Assembly (NCBI RefSeq): GCF_902833645.1
Contig: NZ_CADFGE010000007.1
Span: forward strand, 372,001-436,000
Origin: Paraburkholderia fungorum
GTDB taxonomy: Bacteria > Pseudomonadota > Gammaproteobacteria > Burkholderiales > Burkholderiaceae
DNA length: 64,000 nt
Direction of reading: 5' to 3'
Shown here: one piece after another, positions 8,989 to 17,126 of the stretch
Layout: each line of letters starts with the position of its first letter
Numbering within the stretch: position 1 is the first letter of the stretch
Program-made: the position numbers and the translations under genes
Notes under the pieces: generated by a model
Seen by the model: only the letters and a program-made list of their open reading frames with translations
Database searches by the model: none
What the model was told of the DNA's origin: nothing

Positions 8989-9015
8989 ATTATAAACCGA
9001 CCGTTCTAATACCAA
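8989..9015 (-). promoter_or_regulatory. tetR promoter with embedded operator-like palindrome
   Basis: On the minus strand TATAAT (8989-8994) is a perfect -10 box. Directly upstream is AACGGTCGGTT (8995-9005), a near-palindrome of the kind bound by TetR dimers. A weak -35 candidate, TTGGTA, lies at 9010-9015 with a short 15-bp spacer. The rest of the 8870-9093 gap shows nothing else distinct. Confidence 0.5.
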
Positions 9016-9093
9016 GCGGATACTCAGGGTTTTCATTGCCCGCTGCGGCGGCCGGGGCGCGCGAGGCGCCGCGGGAAGGGGCTACCGTCGCGC

Positions 9094-9759
9094 TCACAGC
9101 CACGCTTTGATCCAGTGCACGATCAGCGGCCCGACAATCAGCCCCCATGTCATCACGCACATGCCGAGCGCGACCATCACCGCCGCGCTGCCGAGATCCT
9201 TGGCGCGGCGCGACAACTCGTGGCGCTCGAGTGAAATCCGGTCGATGGCCGCCTCGACGCTCGAATTCAGCAACTCGACGATCAGCACCAGCAGCACCGA
9301 GCCGAGAAGCAACACGCGCGACACCGGATCGACCGGCACCAGCACGCCGCATGGAATCAGGATCGCCGCGAGCGTGAGCTCCTGGCGAAACGCGCTTTCC
9401 TCGCGGATCGCCACCCGAAACCCGGCCAGCGAATTTTTCATCGCGTGCCATGCGCGGGTCAGGCCGCGATTGCCCTTGTACGGATTGAAGGGGAGCGGGG
9501 CGAATGGATCGTCGGGACTGAGCGGTTCGTGATGGGGCTCGTTATCGAACTGCTCGGAGCCCTCGGGACCCACGCCTTTCATGCCGTGAAAACCGTTCGC
9601 GTGCTGGACATGATCCGGCGTGGCTTGCTCGCTCACGTCTTCGAACGGCTCGACGCTGGCAGCGCCGGTATCGGGTTTGACAGCGCGCAACGCGCCGTTC
9701 GGTGCGCGCGCTGCGTTGGAGTGTCGGGTTGGCATAGGCGGCTCGGCGCGCCGCTTCAT
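9094..9759 (-). CDS. dgkA: diacylglycerol kinase with long N-terminal extension
   Basis: The last 120 residues are a complete prokaryotic-type diacylglycerol kinase: ROR-like AWHAMKNSLAGFRVAIREESAFRQEL followed by three membrane helices, with the catalytic VELLNSSVEAAIDR and HELSRRAKDLGSAAV. The enzyme phosphorylates diacylglycerol to phosphatidic acid at the inner membrane. In front of this is an unusual hydrophilic, Pro/Glu/His-containing extension of roughly 100 residues; E. coli DgkA is only about 120 residues in total. The ATG at 9759 overlaps the stop of the glycosyltransferase gene (ATGA) and has GAGGAAA in front; a second ATG at 9735 is possible. Its place after PlcP-like and GT4 genes suggests it recycles diacylglycerol released from phospholipids. 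Confidence 0.9.
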   Translation of the reverse strand: MKRRAEPPMPTRHSNAARAPNGALRAVKPDTGAASVEPFEDVSEQATPDHVQHANGFHGMKGVGPEGSEQFDNEPHHEPLSPDDPFAPLPFNPYKGNRGLTRAWHAMKNSLAGFRVAIREESAFRQELTLAAILIPCGVLVPVDPVSRVLLLGSVLLVLIVELLNSSVEAAIDRISLERHELSRRAKDLGSAAVMVALGMCVMTWGLIVGPLIVHWIKAWL

Positions 9760-10787
9760 GCGGCGGCGCTTTCCTCGCTGTATGACGCGCGCGGCAGCGG
9801 CTTCAGATGGGCCGCGAACTGCTCGGACGCCGCGGCCCAGGAGAAACGTTCGGCCCACGCGCGTGCATGGCCGCGGTCGATTTTCAGCGCTTCGAGGCAG
9901 GCTTCACGCAAGTCCTCGTGCATGGCGCCCGCGCCGCCGTCGCCGAGCACGTCGATCGGGCCGGTCACCGGATACGCCGCGACCGGCGTGCCGCAAGCCA
10001 GTGCTTCAAGCAGGACGAGCCCGAAAGTATCGGTGCGGCTCGGGAACACGAAGACGTCGGCAGCGGCGTAGACCTTGGCCAGCTCGGCTTGCGTGAGGAC
10101 GCCCAGGTAGTTCGCCTGCGGATAGCGCGACTTCAGCTCGGCGAGTGCCGGGCCTTCGCCCGCGACCCACTTGGAGCCGGGCAGATCGAGCTTGAGGAAC
10201 GCCTCGACGTTCTTTTCGACCGCCACCCGTCCCACATACAGAAAGATCGGTCGCGCGGTGTTGAGCACCTTCGAATCCATCTGGTGAAAAATGTCGAGGT
10301 CGACGCCGCGGGTCCACAGCACCACATTGGTGAAGCCAAATTTTTCGAGGTCGGCCTTGACCACCGGTGTGGGCGCCATCACGGCCAGCGACGCCTTGTG
10401 GAACCAGTGCAGAAACTTGTAGGTCACCGCAAGCGGAATGCCGAAACGCGCCTGCACATATTCGGGAAAGCGCGTGTGATAGGCGGTCGTGAACGGCAGC
10501 TTGTGTTTGATCGCGTAGGCGCGTGCGGCCATGCCGAGCGGACCTTCGGTGGCGATGTGCAGCGCGTCCGGCGCGAATTCGTCAATGCGCTGATGGAGCT
10601 TGCGGCGCGGCAGCAGCGACAGGCGAATCTCAGGATAGGTCGGGCACGGAATCGTCTTGAATTCGAGCGGTGTCAGCAAGTCGACGCGGTGGCCGAGTGC
10701 GGTGAGCTCGCGCGTGGTGTTTTTCAGCGTGCGCACGACGCCATTGACCTGCGGTTCCCATGCATCGGTGACGATCATGATCTTCAT
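9756..10787 (-). CDS. GT4 glycosyltransferase, Agt-like
   Basis: A GT-B fold glycosyltransferase of 343 residues. The N-terminal MIVTDAWEPQVNGVVRTL loop and HIATEGPLG belong to the acceptor domain. The C-terminal half has LYVGRVAVEKNVEAFL, the VAGEGP turn, and the donor-binding EX7E-type stretch FPSRTDTFGLVLLEALACGTPVAAYPV. The family includes mannosyl- and glucosyltransferases acting on diacylglycerol or phosphatidylinositol and plant SQD2. Its position 30 bp after a PlcP-like phosphoesterase and directly before dgkA points to diacylglycerol as acceptor, as in the phosphate-starvation glycosyltransferase Agt of marine alphaproteobacteria. That assignment is inference from context; the sugar donor is unknown. 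Confidence 0.85.
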   Translation of the reverse strand: MKIMIVTDAWEPQVNGVVRTLKNTTRELTALGHRVDLLTPLEFKTIPCPTYPEIRLSLLPRRKLHQRIDEFAPDALHIATEGPLGMAARAYAIKHKLPFTTAYHTRFPEYVQARFGIPLAVTYKFLHWFHKASLAVMAPTPVVKADLEKFGFTNVVLWTRGVDLDIFHQMDSKVLNTARPIFLYVGRVAVEKNVEAFLKLDLPGSKWVAGEGPALAELKSRYPQANYLGVLTQAELAKVYAAADVFVFPSRTDTFGLVLLEALACGTPVAAYPVTGPIDVLGDGGAGAMHEDLREACLEALKIDRGHARAWAERFSWAAASEQFAAHLKPLPRASYSEESAAA

Positions 10788-10817
10788 CGGTTTCGGCCCA
10801 ATAGAAGTGGAGAGGTG

Positions 10818-11759
10818 CTACGCGGTCGCCCGGGCTTTTTGCACGCCGACTTCCGGGGCGCGCATCACAGTCCAGTAGATCACTTTGAGTTCGCCTTCGT
10901 ACGTCTCGACGAGCGCCGACAGGCTTTCGACCCAATCGCCGTCGTTGCAATACAGCACACCGTCGATTTCGCGGATTTCGGCTTTGTGAATGTGTCCGCA
11001 CACCACGCCGTCGCAACCGCGGCGGCGTGCTTCGTCGGTCATCACGCGCTCGAACGACGAGATGAAATTCACTGCGTTCTTCACCTGATGTTTCAGGTAT
11101 TGCGACAGCGACCAGTACGGGAAGCCGAGCCGGCTGCGGATCCGGTTGAACCAGCGGTTCAGGATCAGGATCATCGTGTAGAGCGTGTCGCCGAGATAGG
11201 CGAGCCACTTGGCGTGCTGGATCACGCCGTCGAACAGATCGCCGTGCACGATCCAGAGGCGTTTGCCGGCGAGCGTCGTGTGGAATGCTTCGCCACGCAC
11301 ATGGATATCGCCGAACGCGAGGTCGCAGAACTGACGCGCGGCTTCGTCGTGATTGCCTGGGACGTAGATGACCTGGGTGCCTTTGCGCGCTTTGCGCAGG
11401 ATCTTCTGTACGACGTCGTTGTGCGCCTGCGGCCAGTACCAGCCTTTTTTCAACTGCCAGCCGTCGATGATGTCGCCCACCAGGTACAGGTATTCCGACT
11501 CGTTGTGCCGCAGGAAGTCCAGCAGATACGGCGCCTGACAACCGCTCGAGCCGAGATGGATGTCGGACAGCCAGATGGTGCGATAGCGATGCGGTTCGCC
11601 GTGTTCGTCGTCTTGATGGCTGGCTTGCGCGTCGAGGGGCAGCGATGGCACAGGCAGCGGTCGTCCGTGACTGGGGTTGGGTTCCGGGCGGAACGCGACG
11701 GGGTCGACGCTCGGGCCGGTCTGGCGGAACAGGGAAGTCGCGGACGTTTTGGGGTCCAT
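10818..11759 (-). CDS. PlcP-like metallophosphoesterase (COG2908)
   Basis: A calcineurin-like phosphoesterase of 313 residues with all metal motifs: SDIHLG at 65-70, VGDIID at 94-99, PGNHDE at 134-139, VHGD at 171-174 and GHIH in the last third. It is related to LpxH (UDP-diacylglucosamine hydrolase) but has the GCQA and WYWPQAHNDVVQK segments that I associate with PlcP, the phospholipase C that splits phosphatidylcholine or phosphatidylethanolamine into phospho-alcohol and diacylglycerol during phosphate starvation. A disordered N-terminus of about 58 residues precedes the domain. It heads an operon with a GT4 enzyme and DgkA and carries a Pho-box-like site upstream. An LpxH-like activity is the main alternative. 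Confidence 0.8.
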   Translation of the reverse strand: MDPKTSATSLFRQTGPSVDPVAFRPEPNPSHGRPLPVPSLPLDAQASHQDDEHGEPHRYRTIWLSDIHLGSSGCQAPYLLDFLRHNESEYLYLVGDIIDGWQLKKGWYWPQAHNDVVQKILRKARKGTQVIYVPGNHDEAARQFCDLAFGDIHVRGEAFHTTLAGKRLWIVHGDLFDGVIQHAKWLAYLGDTLYTMILILNRWFNRIRSRLGFPYWSLSQYLKHQVKNAVNFISSFERVMTDEARRRGCDGVVCGHIHKAEIREIDGVLYCNDGDWVESLSALVETYEGELKVIYWTVMRAPEVGVQKARATA

Positions 11760-11803
11760 GGCTCACGCGTCGAGTTGCGGTGCCCGTATTGCGCCAGTCG
11801 CGC

Positions 11804-11821
11804 GTGACCGCGCCGTGACAG
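11804..11821 (-). promoter_or_regulatory. putative Pho box upstream of plcP-like gene
   Basis: Read on the minus strand this is CTGTCACGGCGCGGTCAC: two direct 7-bp half sites, CTGTCAC and CGGTCAC, with an 11-bp period, matching the PhoB consensus (CTGTCAT, 4 bp, CTGTCAC). It is 45 bp upstream of the start codon. PhoB sites normally replace the -35 element, and an AATACG-like -10 candidate follows 13 bp downstream. The match is by eye and not scored. Confidence 0.6.
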
Positions 11822-11950
11822 TCACGAGAAGTTCTTATTACTGTGTCGGAAGAAGGGGACGGCGGCGGAGCGGCGATGCTCGGAGAAGGACGATGCCGGG
11901 CGGTAAGTCCGGTAGTACAGCAAACGCGAACCGCGGGCGCGGCAGCGTGG

Positions 11951-12469
11951 TCAGTTTGCGACGCTAATGACGCGGGTGCCGGCGAGGCGGTCGTGCAGGA
12001 ATTGACGCTGCGGGTCGAAGCGGCCGGTGGCGGCCCACAGCACGAACCAGAGTGCGGCGATCAGCAGAGTCTGCGGCACGGTGAGGCCTAGCAGCGGGTG
12101 CAGTGCGAGGGGCGGCAAAAACCACAGCCACGCCAGCACGTAACGAACGATCGCGCGGCCGGTGGATAGCGGCGCGCCGTTAGCGTCGACGACGCGCAGG
12201 CGCCACGTTTTCATCGGCAGCGTCTGGCCGCTGTGGGTCCAGAACCAGACGAAATACAGGCCGACCACGAGGCCGATCCACGCGGCGAGCAGGTTGTGAT
12301 GGGTGAGACCGTTGCGCTGCTGCGTCAAGGTGCTGAACAGATAACCCGCAATGAACACGACGCCGAACAGGATCACGGCTTCGTAGAGCAGCGTGGCGAG
12401 GCGCCGGCGAACCGTGGGTGTGCCGGACGAGGCGGTGGGCAGTGTCGAGGTGGCGAGCGGCTGGGACAC
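11951..12469 (-). CDS. RDD family membrane protein
   Basis: A protein of 172 residues with the RDD family layout: RRRLATLLYEAVILFGVVFIAGYLF forms the first helix with its leading Arg. A second helix is at about residues 60-80, then comes the conserved SGQTLPMKTWRLRVVDANGAPLS loop, then two more helices and the C-terminal FLHDRLAGTRVI signature. RDD proteins are poorly characterised; some behave as sodium/proton antiporters. It is the last gene of the sigma-DUF3619-DUF3106 group, starting 13 bp after the DUF3106 stop. The 11760-11950 gap beyond it holds the plcP control region. Confidence 0.9.
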   Translation of the reverse strand: MSQPLATSTLPTASSGTPTVRRRLATLLYEAVILFGVVFIAGYLFSTLTQQRNGLTHHNLLAAWIGLVVGLYFVWFWTHSGQTLPMKTWRLRVVDANGAPLSTGRAIVRYVLAWLWFLPPLALHPLLGLTVPQTLLIAALWFVLWAATGRFDPQRQFLHDRLAGTRVISVAN

Positions 12470-12482
12470 AGGCGGGCTCCGC

Positions 12483-13244
12483 TCAGGAGCCGTTGAAGAT
12501 CGATGGCGCCTCGGACGGCGAAACCGGCACCGGGATGGCGGGCACGAAGCTGCCCGCAGCCGGAATCGCCGGCGTGGTGGCCGGGCTCGGCAGCGCCGCG
12601 GCAGCCGCGGCGCTCGCCGCTGCGGCGCCGCTCGCCTCGTGCTCGCGGGCCTTGACGAGGCGATCCAGGCCCTTGATCTCGGTCTTGCCCGACGGCGGTG
12701 CGCTCACCACGCTCGGCCGCCGCTTACGCTCGCTCGCGGCGAGCCGCTCCTTCTGCTCTTCCGGCAATTGCTGATAAGCCTTCCAGGCGTTCTGGCGGGT
12801 TTCGCGCGGTAATTCTTTCGACACCTGGTAGTTCTCGCGTGCGACGCGCCGCTGATCGGGGGTCATACGCACCCATTCAGTCATGCGGTCATGCAGGCGT
12901 TTTTGTGCTTCAGGCGACAACTTCGGATAACGCGACGCGATTTTGATCCATTTTCGCTTGCGTTCTTCGCTGAAGGTGTCCCATTCGCCGGCGAACGGCG
13001 CGAGCGCGACGTGATCGGCCGCACTCAGGCGGGACCATGCCATTGGGCTCTTGCTGCCGGGCAGGCCCGGCAGGTCGACGGCGAGGGTGGGCGCGGGCGC
13101 CTTGGCGGTCGCGTTGCCGCTTGCGGCAGGCGCGCTGGCGGGCGAGGCCGGGCTCGGATAGAAGCGCGGATACGTCGCGGCGAACGACACCAGGGCCGCG
13201 ATCGTGCATCCGAAAACAACGGCCAAGCCGCGCTTGTAACTCAC
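12483..13244 (-). CDS. DUF3106 domain protein
   Basis: A secreted or membrane-anchored protein of about 253 residues. An N-terminal hydrophobic helix (LAVVFGCTIAALVSFAATY) is followed by an Ala/Pro linker and then the DUF3106 region. This region has three repeat-like helices built on W..L...R..W and LSPEAQKRLHDRMTEWVRMTPDQRRVARENY, resembling zinc-resistance-associated or LTXXQ-type helical proteins. The C-terminus is Ala-rich and low-complexity. The GTG at 13244 is chosen because GGGAGA sits nine bases upstream and it follows the DUF3619 stop; an upstream frame would overlap that gene. Function unknown; it is consistently linked to a sigma factor. Confidence 0.82.
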   Translation of the reverse strand: MSYKRGLAVVFGCTIAALVSFAATYPRFYPSPASPASAPAASGNATAKAPAPTLAVDLPGLPGSKSPMAWSRLSAADHVALAPFAGEWDTFSEERKRKWIKIASRYPKLSPEAQKRLHDRMTEWVRMTPDQRRVARENYQVSKELPRETRQNAWKAYQQLPEEQKERLAASERKRRPSVVSAPPSGKTEIKGLDRLVKAREHEASGAAAASAAAAAALPSPATTPAIPAAGSFVPAIPVPVSPSEAPSIFNGS

Positions 13245-13260
13245 CCGAAGAATCTCCCGC

Positions 13261-13677
13261 TCAGTGGGCGCGTGATAGATACGCGTTGAAACCGTGGTCG
13301 AGATAGGCATTGAGCGGCAGGTCGTCGCTTAGCATGGCTGCATCGATATCGGCGAGTTCGGCCGTGCGTTGCTGGTCTTCCCAGTAGGCAATACCCACGA
13401 GGCTGATGACCAGCGCGGCGAGCGGCCACGCGAGCGCAAAACGGCGCAGCGGCGAACGGCGGCGCTGCGGCATCTCGACTTGCGGCATGCCGGCAGCGGC
13501 GAAGGCGGGCACGAAGACCGGCGCGCTCACGGTTTCGGGCTTCTTGCGTGCAAGTGCGGCGCGGCGCGCGACGGCGAGCCGGTCGACGGTGGCGGCCGGA
13601 ATGCTGGCGGCGTTTTCGTCGAGCGCGCGGCGCACCTGGCGGGCGAATTCGAGTTCTTTGGTTTCCAGGGAGCTCAT
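13261..13677 (-). CDS. DUF3619 protein, possible anti-sigma partner
   Basis: A single-pass membrane protein of 138 residues. It has an N-terminal cytoplasmic part (ELEFARQVRRALDENAASIPAATVDRLAVARRAAL), a helix at about residues 83-98 (WPLAALVISLVGIAYW) and a short periplasmic tail. Its start overlaps the sigma factor stop (ATGA), the layout typical of sigma/anti-sigma pairs, and its size and single helix are compatible with such a role. No zinc-binding HxxxCxxC motif is visible, so the anti-sigma role is inferred from context only. Confidence 0.78.
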   Translation of the reverse strand: MSSLETKELEFARQVRRALDENAASIPAATVDRLAVARRAALARKKPETVSAPVFVPAFAAAGMPQVEMPQRRRSPLRRFALAWPLAALVISLVGIAYWEDQQRTAELADIDAAMLSDDLPLNAYLDHGFNAYLSRAH

Positions 13678-14237
13678 AGCGTGATTCCTTTAGCCTTGAG
13701 CGCTTGCGCCAGCGTGTGCGTGGCCCGCGAGCAGTGCGTTTTCACGCTACCCTCGGAGCAGCCCATCGCGGCGGCAGTCTCGGCGACATCCATATCTTCC
13801 CAATAACGCATGAGAAACGCCTCCCGTTGACGTGCCGGTAATTTTTGGATCTCGTCGTCGATTAACTGTAAGACCTGTTCGCGTTCGAGTTTCTGTTCGT
13901 TGCTCTCGGCGCCCGCCGAGCCTTGCTGCGCCTCGAATGTTTCGAGCGGGTCGAATTCGTCGTCGTCGGCGTTGCCGAGCGAAGAAAAGAGACTAACCCA
14001 GGTATTGCGCACTTTGGCACGACGGAAATAGTCGTGCATCGCATTCTGGAGAATACGCTGAAACAGGAGCGGAAGTTCGGCGGCTGGACGATCACCGTAT
14101 TTTTCGGCGAGCTTGATCATCGCGTCCTGCACGATATCGAGCGACGCGTCGTCGTCCCGCACGGCGTAGACCGTCTGCTTGAATGCGCGCCTTTCGACGC
14201 CCGCCAGAAAATCGGCGAGTTCCTTGTCTGATGCCAT
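13674..14237 (-). CDS. ECF-type RNA polymerase sigma factor
   Basis: A protein of 187 residues with region 2 (VYAVRDDDASLDIVQDAMIKLAEKY then LFQRILQNAMHDYFRR) and region 4 (QKLPARQREAFLMRYWEDMDVAETAAAMGCSEGSVKTHCSRA). The linker between them is unusually long and acidic (NADDDEFDPLETFEAQQG). The ATG at 14237 gives a normal sigma N-terminus (MASDKELADFLAGVERRAF); an open frame upstream to 14483 is most likely the 5' region. It directs RNA polymerase to an unknown regulon and is translationally coupled to DUF3619. Confidence 0.9.
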   Translation of the reverse strand: MASDKELADFLAGVERRAFKQTVYAVRDDDASLDIVQDAMIKLAEKYGDRPAAELPLLFQRILQNAMHDYFRRAKVRNTWVSLFSSLGNADDDEFDPLETFEAQQGSAGAESNEQKLEREQVLQLIDDEIQKLPARQREAFLMRYWEDMDVAETAAAMGCSEGSVKTHCSRATHTLAQALKAKGITL

Positions 14238-14599
14238 CCGTTTGGGGGTCGGCGCAGCGTGCGTGCGCGTAATCGGTCGAAAAATGTCGTAAAACTCGCG
14301 GATGCTAACAAACTTTCGCTCCGCTGGGGCGAAACCCGCCCTAGCTTGCATCTCTATAACAGGATTTCGGTCGTTTTTATTCGTTAGCGAGATTGACGGC
14401 GGGGCGCCAGGGCAATATTTGCTTGACCGCGCGGACTTCTGCAGATATCGTCGCTCGTTCGCAACATAAGTGACTTGTCTCAATTGAGGTGTGGCCCAAG
14501 AAGCTCACCTGTCAACTGGACGCGCCGCTTGAACCCGAGCCACAAGCCCGGCAGAGAGCACCCGATCAATTTTTTGCCGAAAATTCGAAAGGTGAATAA
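14238..14599. other. divergent intergenic region, sigma factor / ilvI
   Basis: This 362-bp gap holds the control regions of two divergent operons. On the plus strand TTGACG (14393-14398) and TATTTG (14416-14421), spaced 17 bp, make a plausible ilv promoter with a leader of about 170 nt. I see no leader peptide with runs of Ile, Val or Leu codons and no clear attenuator. Confidence 0.5.
14393..14421 (+). promoter_or_regulatory. candidate ilv operon promoter
   Basis: TTGACG at 14393 and TATTTG at 14416 with a 17-bp spacer, upstream of ilvI. The -35 matches five of six consensus positions and the -10 four of six. No other plus-strand pair in the gap looks better. Confidence 0.45.
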
Positions 14600-16363
14600 A
14601 TGAATATGCCCAGCGCGGAATTCTCCACGTCGGATACGACCCCCCATCCCGAAGCTGACTCTATCGGCGCCACCGTGCTCATGAAGGCACTGGCCGACGA
14701 AGACGTCGAGTTCATCTGGGGCTATCCCGGCGGCTCGGTACTCTACATTTACGACGAGCTGTACAAGCAGGACAAATTCCAGCACGTCCTCGTGCGCCAC
14801 GAACAAGCCGCAGTCCACGCCGCTGACGCCTATGCGCGTTCCACCGGCAAAGTGGGTGTGTGCCTCGTGACCTCCGGCCCCGGCGTCACCAATGCGGTGA
14901 CCGGCATCGCGACGGCCTACATGGATTCGATCCCGATGGTGATCATCAGCGGCCAGGTGCCGACTGCCGCGATCGGTCAGGATGCGTTCCAGGAGTGCGA
15001 TACGGTCGGCATCACGCGTCCTTGCGTGAAGCACAACTTCCTCGTGAAGGACGTGCGCGACCTCGCCGCTACCGTCAAGAAAGCGTTCTATATCGCCCGT
15101 ACCGGCCGTCCCGGCCCGGTGCTGATCGACATTCCGAAAGACGTCTCGAAGATGCCGTGCCAGTACGAACCGCTCAAGAGCGTTTCGCTGCGCTCGTACA
15201 ACCCGGTCACGAAAGGTCACTCCGGCCAGATTCGCAAGGCGGTTGCCTTGCTGCTGTCGGCCAAGCGTCCGTATATCTACACCGGCGGCGGCATCATCCT
15301 CGCGGATGCATCGCGTGAGCTGAACCAGTTCGCCGATCTGCTCGGCTATCCGATCACGAATACGTTGATGGGTTTGGGCGGCTACCGCGCGAGCGACAAG
15401 AAATTCCTCGGCATGCTCGGCATGCACGGTACGTACGAAGCCAACATGGCGATGCAGCACTGCGACGTGCTGATCGCGATCGGTGCGCGCTTCGACGACC
15501 GTGTGATCGGCGACCCGGCGCACTTCGCGTCGCGCCCGCGCAAGATCATCCATATCGACATCGATCCTTCCTCCATCTCCAAGCGCGTCAAGGTCGACAT
15601 TCCGATCGTCGGCGACGTGAAGGAAGTGCTGAAGGAACTGATCGAGCAGTTGCAGACGGCCGAGCATGGCCCGGACACCGCGGCGCTCGCCGACTGGTGG
15701 AAGGACATCGAAGCCTGGCGCGCCAAAGACTGCCTCAAGTTCGACCGTAAGAGCGACATCATCAAGCCGCAGTACGTGGTGGAAAAGGCGTGGGAACTGA
15801 CCGACGGCAATGCCTTCGTGTGTTCCGACGTCGGCCAGCACCAGATGTGGGCGGCGCAGTTCTATCGCTTCAACAAGCCGCGCCGCTGGATCAACTCCGG
15901 TGGTCTCGGCACGATGGGCTTCGGCCTGCCGGCGGCGATGGGCGTGAAGATGGCGCATCCGGACGACGACGTGCTCTGTATCACGGGCGAAGGCTCGATC
16001 CAGATGTGTATCCAGGAGCTCTCGACCTGCAAGCAGTACGAGACTCCGGTGAAGATCATTTCGCTGAACAACCGCTATCTGGGCATGGTGCGTCAGTGGC
16101 AGCAGATCGAATACAGCAAGCGCTATTCGCATTCGTACATGGATGCGCTGCCGGATTTCGTGAAGCTGGCTGAAGCGTACGGTCATGTGGGCATGCGTAT
16201 CGAACGCACGGCCGACGTGGAACCGGCGTTGAAGGAAGCGCTGCGCCTGAAAGATCGCACGGTGTTTCTCGATTTCCAGACCGATCCGACCGAAAACGTC
16301 TGGCCGATGGTCCAGGCCGGCAAGGGCATCACCGAGATGCTCATGGGATCGGAAGATCTATAA
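14600..16363 (+). CDS. ilvI: acetolactate synthase, large subunit
   Basis: Catalytic subunit of 587 residues, the normal length. It makes 2-acetolactate from two pyruvates (valine/leucine branch) or acetohydroxybutyrate with 2-oxobutyrate (isoleucine branch), using thiamine diphosphate, Mg and FAD. Visible features are GYPGGSVLYIYDEL, the RHEQAAVHAADAYARSTGK region with the conserved Glu that activates the cofactor, the FAD-domain GARFDDRV, and the C-terminal cofactor site GEGSIQMCIQEL to NNRYLGMVRQWQ. It heads the ilvI-ilvH-ilvC series. An ATG two codons downstream (14606) is an alternative start. Some annotators would call it ilvB. Confidence 0.97.
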   Translation: MNMPSAEFSTSDTTPHPEADSIGATVLMKALADEDVEFIWGYPGGSVLYIYDELYKQDKFQHVLVRHEQAAVHAADAYARSTGKVGVCLVTSGPGVTNAVTGIATAYMDSIPMVIISGQVPTAAIGQDAFQECDTVGITRPCVKHNFLVKDVRDLAATVKKAFYIARTGRPGPVLIDIPKDVSKMPCQYEPLKSVSLRSYNPVTKGHSGQIRKAVALLLSAKRPYIYTGGGIILADASRELNQFADLLGYPITNTLMGLGGYRASDKKFLGMLGMHGTYEANMAMQHCDVLIAIGARFDDRVIGDPAHFASRPRKIIHIDIDPSSISKRVKVDIPIVGDVKEVLKELIEQLQTAEHGPDTAALADWWKDIEAWRAKDCLKFDRKSDIIKPQYVVEKAWELTDGNAFVCSDVGQHQMWAAQFYRFNKPRRWINSGGLGTMGFGLPAAMGVKMAHPDDDVLCITGEGSIQMCIQELSTCKQYETPVKIISLNNRYLGMVRQWQQIEYSKRYSHSYMDALPDFVKLAEAYGHVGMRIERTADVEPALKEALRLKDRTVFLDFQTDPTENVWPMVQAGKGITEMLMGSEDL

Positions 16364-16487
16364 CGACGGCGCGTTGAGTTAAACGCAGCGTTGGCTTCGT
16401 CAAGCGCGCCTCCACAAAGGGCGAAAGCGGACGAAGCGGCGCGAACCGGCTCGCATACATCGACAAAACATCTGGAAGAAGCGAAAC

Positions 16488-16979
16488 ATGAGACACATCA
16501 TTTCAGTCCTGCTGGAAAACGAACCGGGCGCGTTGTCACGCGTGGTCGGTCTCTTCTCGGCACGCGGCTACAACATTGAAACCTTGACGGTGGCTCCGAC
16601 CGAAGACCGTTCGCTGTCGCGCATGACCATCGTTTCCATTGGCTCGGACGACGTGATCGAACAGATCACGAAGCATCTGAACCGCCTGATCGAGGTGGTG
16701 AAAGTGGTCGACCTTACCGAGGGCGCCCACATCGAGCGTGAGCTGATGTTGATCAAGGTGAGGGCGGTCGGCAAGGAACGTGAGGAGATGAAACGGATGT
16801 CGGATATTTTCCGCGGCCGCATCATCGACGTCACAGAAAAGACCTATACGATCGAACTGACGGGCGCGAGCGACAAGCTCGATGCCTTCATCGAAGGGAT
16901 CGACGCGACCGCGATTCTCGAAACCGTCCGTACGGGCAGTTCGGGCATCGGCCGCGGCGAGCGCATTCTGAAGGTTTGA
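16488..16979 (+). CDS. ilvH: acetolactate synthase, small regulatory subunit
   Basis: Regulatory subunit of 163 residues. An N-terminal ACT domain (MRHIISVLLENEPGALSRVVGLFSARGYNIETLTVAP) binds valine for feedback inhibition, and a C-terminal domain (residues about 80-163) stimulates the catalytic subunit. The length and sequence are standard for IlvH/IlvN. The gap of 124 bp to ilvI has no clear terminator, so the two genes are probably co-transcribed. Confidence 0.97.
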   Translation: MRHIISVLLENEPGALSRVVGLFSARGYNIETLTVAPTEDRSLSRMTIVSIGSDDVIEQITKHLNRLIEVVKVVDLTEGAHIERELMLIKVRAVGKEREEMKRMSDIFRGRIIDVTEKTYTIELTGASDKLDAFIEGIDATAILETVRTGSSGIGRGERILKV

Positions 16980-17126
16980 CGCGCGCGCTGAGTTGCGGTT
17001 ATTAGCCGTCTTAACCGTCTCGATCGAAACCGGGCAGTGCCGGCAACTGGCGCCGCCCGGTCAGCAACACAACATTCGCAGTATTTGTATTTCACTGATT
17101 TCACCGAATTTAGCCAAGGAACCGAC

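Noticed and set aside
10818..11759. LpxH for lipid A synthesis
   Set aside because: Possible by family, but the operon with GT4 and DgkA and the Pho-box-like site fit PlcP better. Kept only as an alternative.
14422..14599. Attenuator or leader peptide for the ilv operon
   Set aside because: No short frame with runs of Ile, Val or Leu codons and no alternative hairpins were found.
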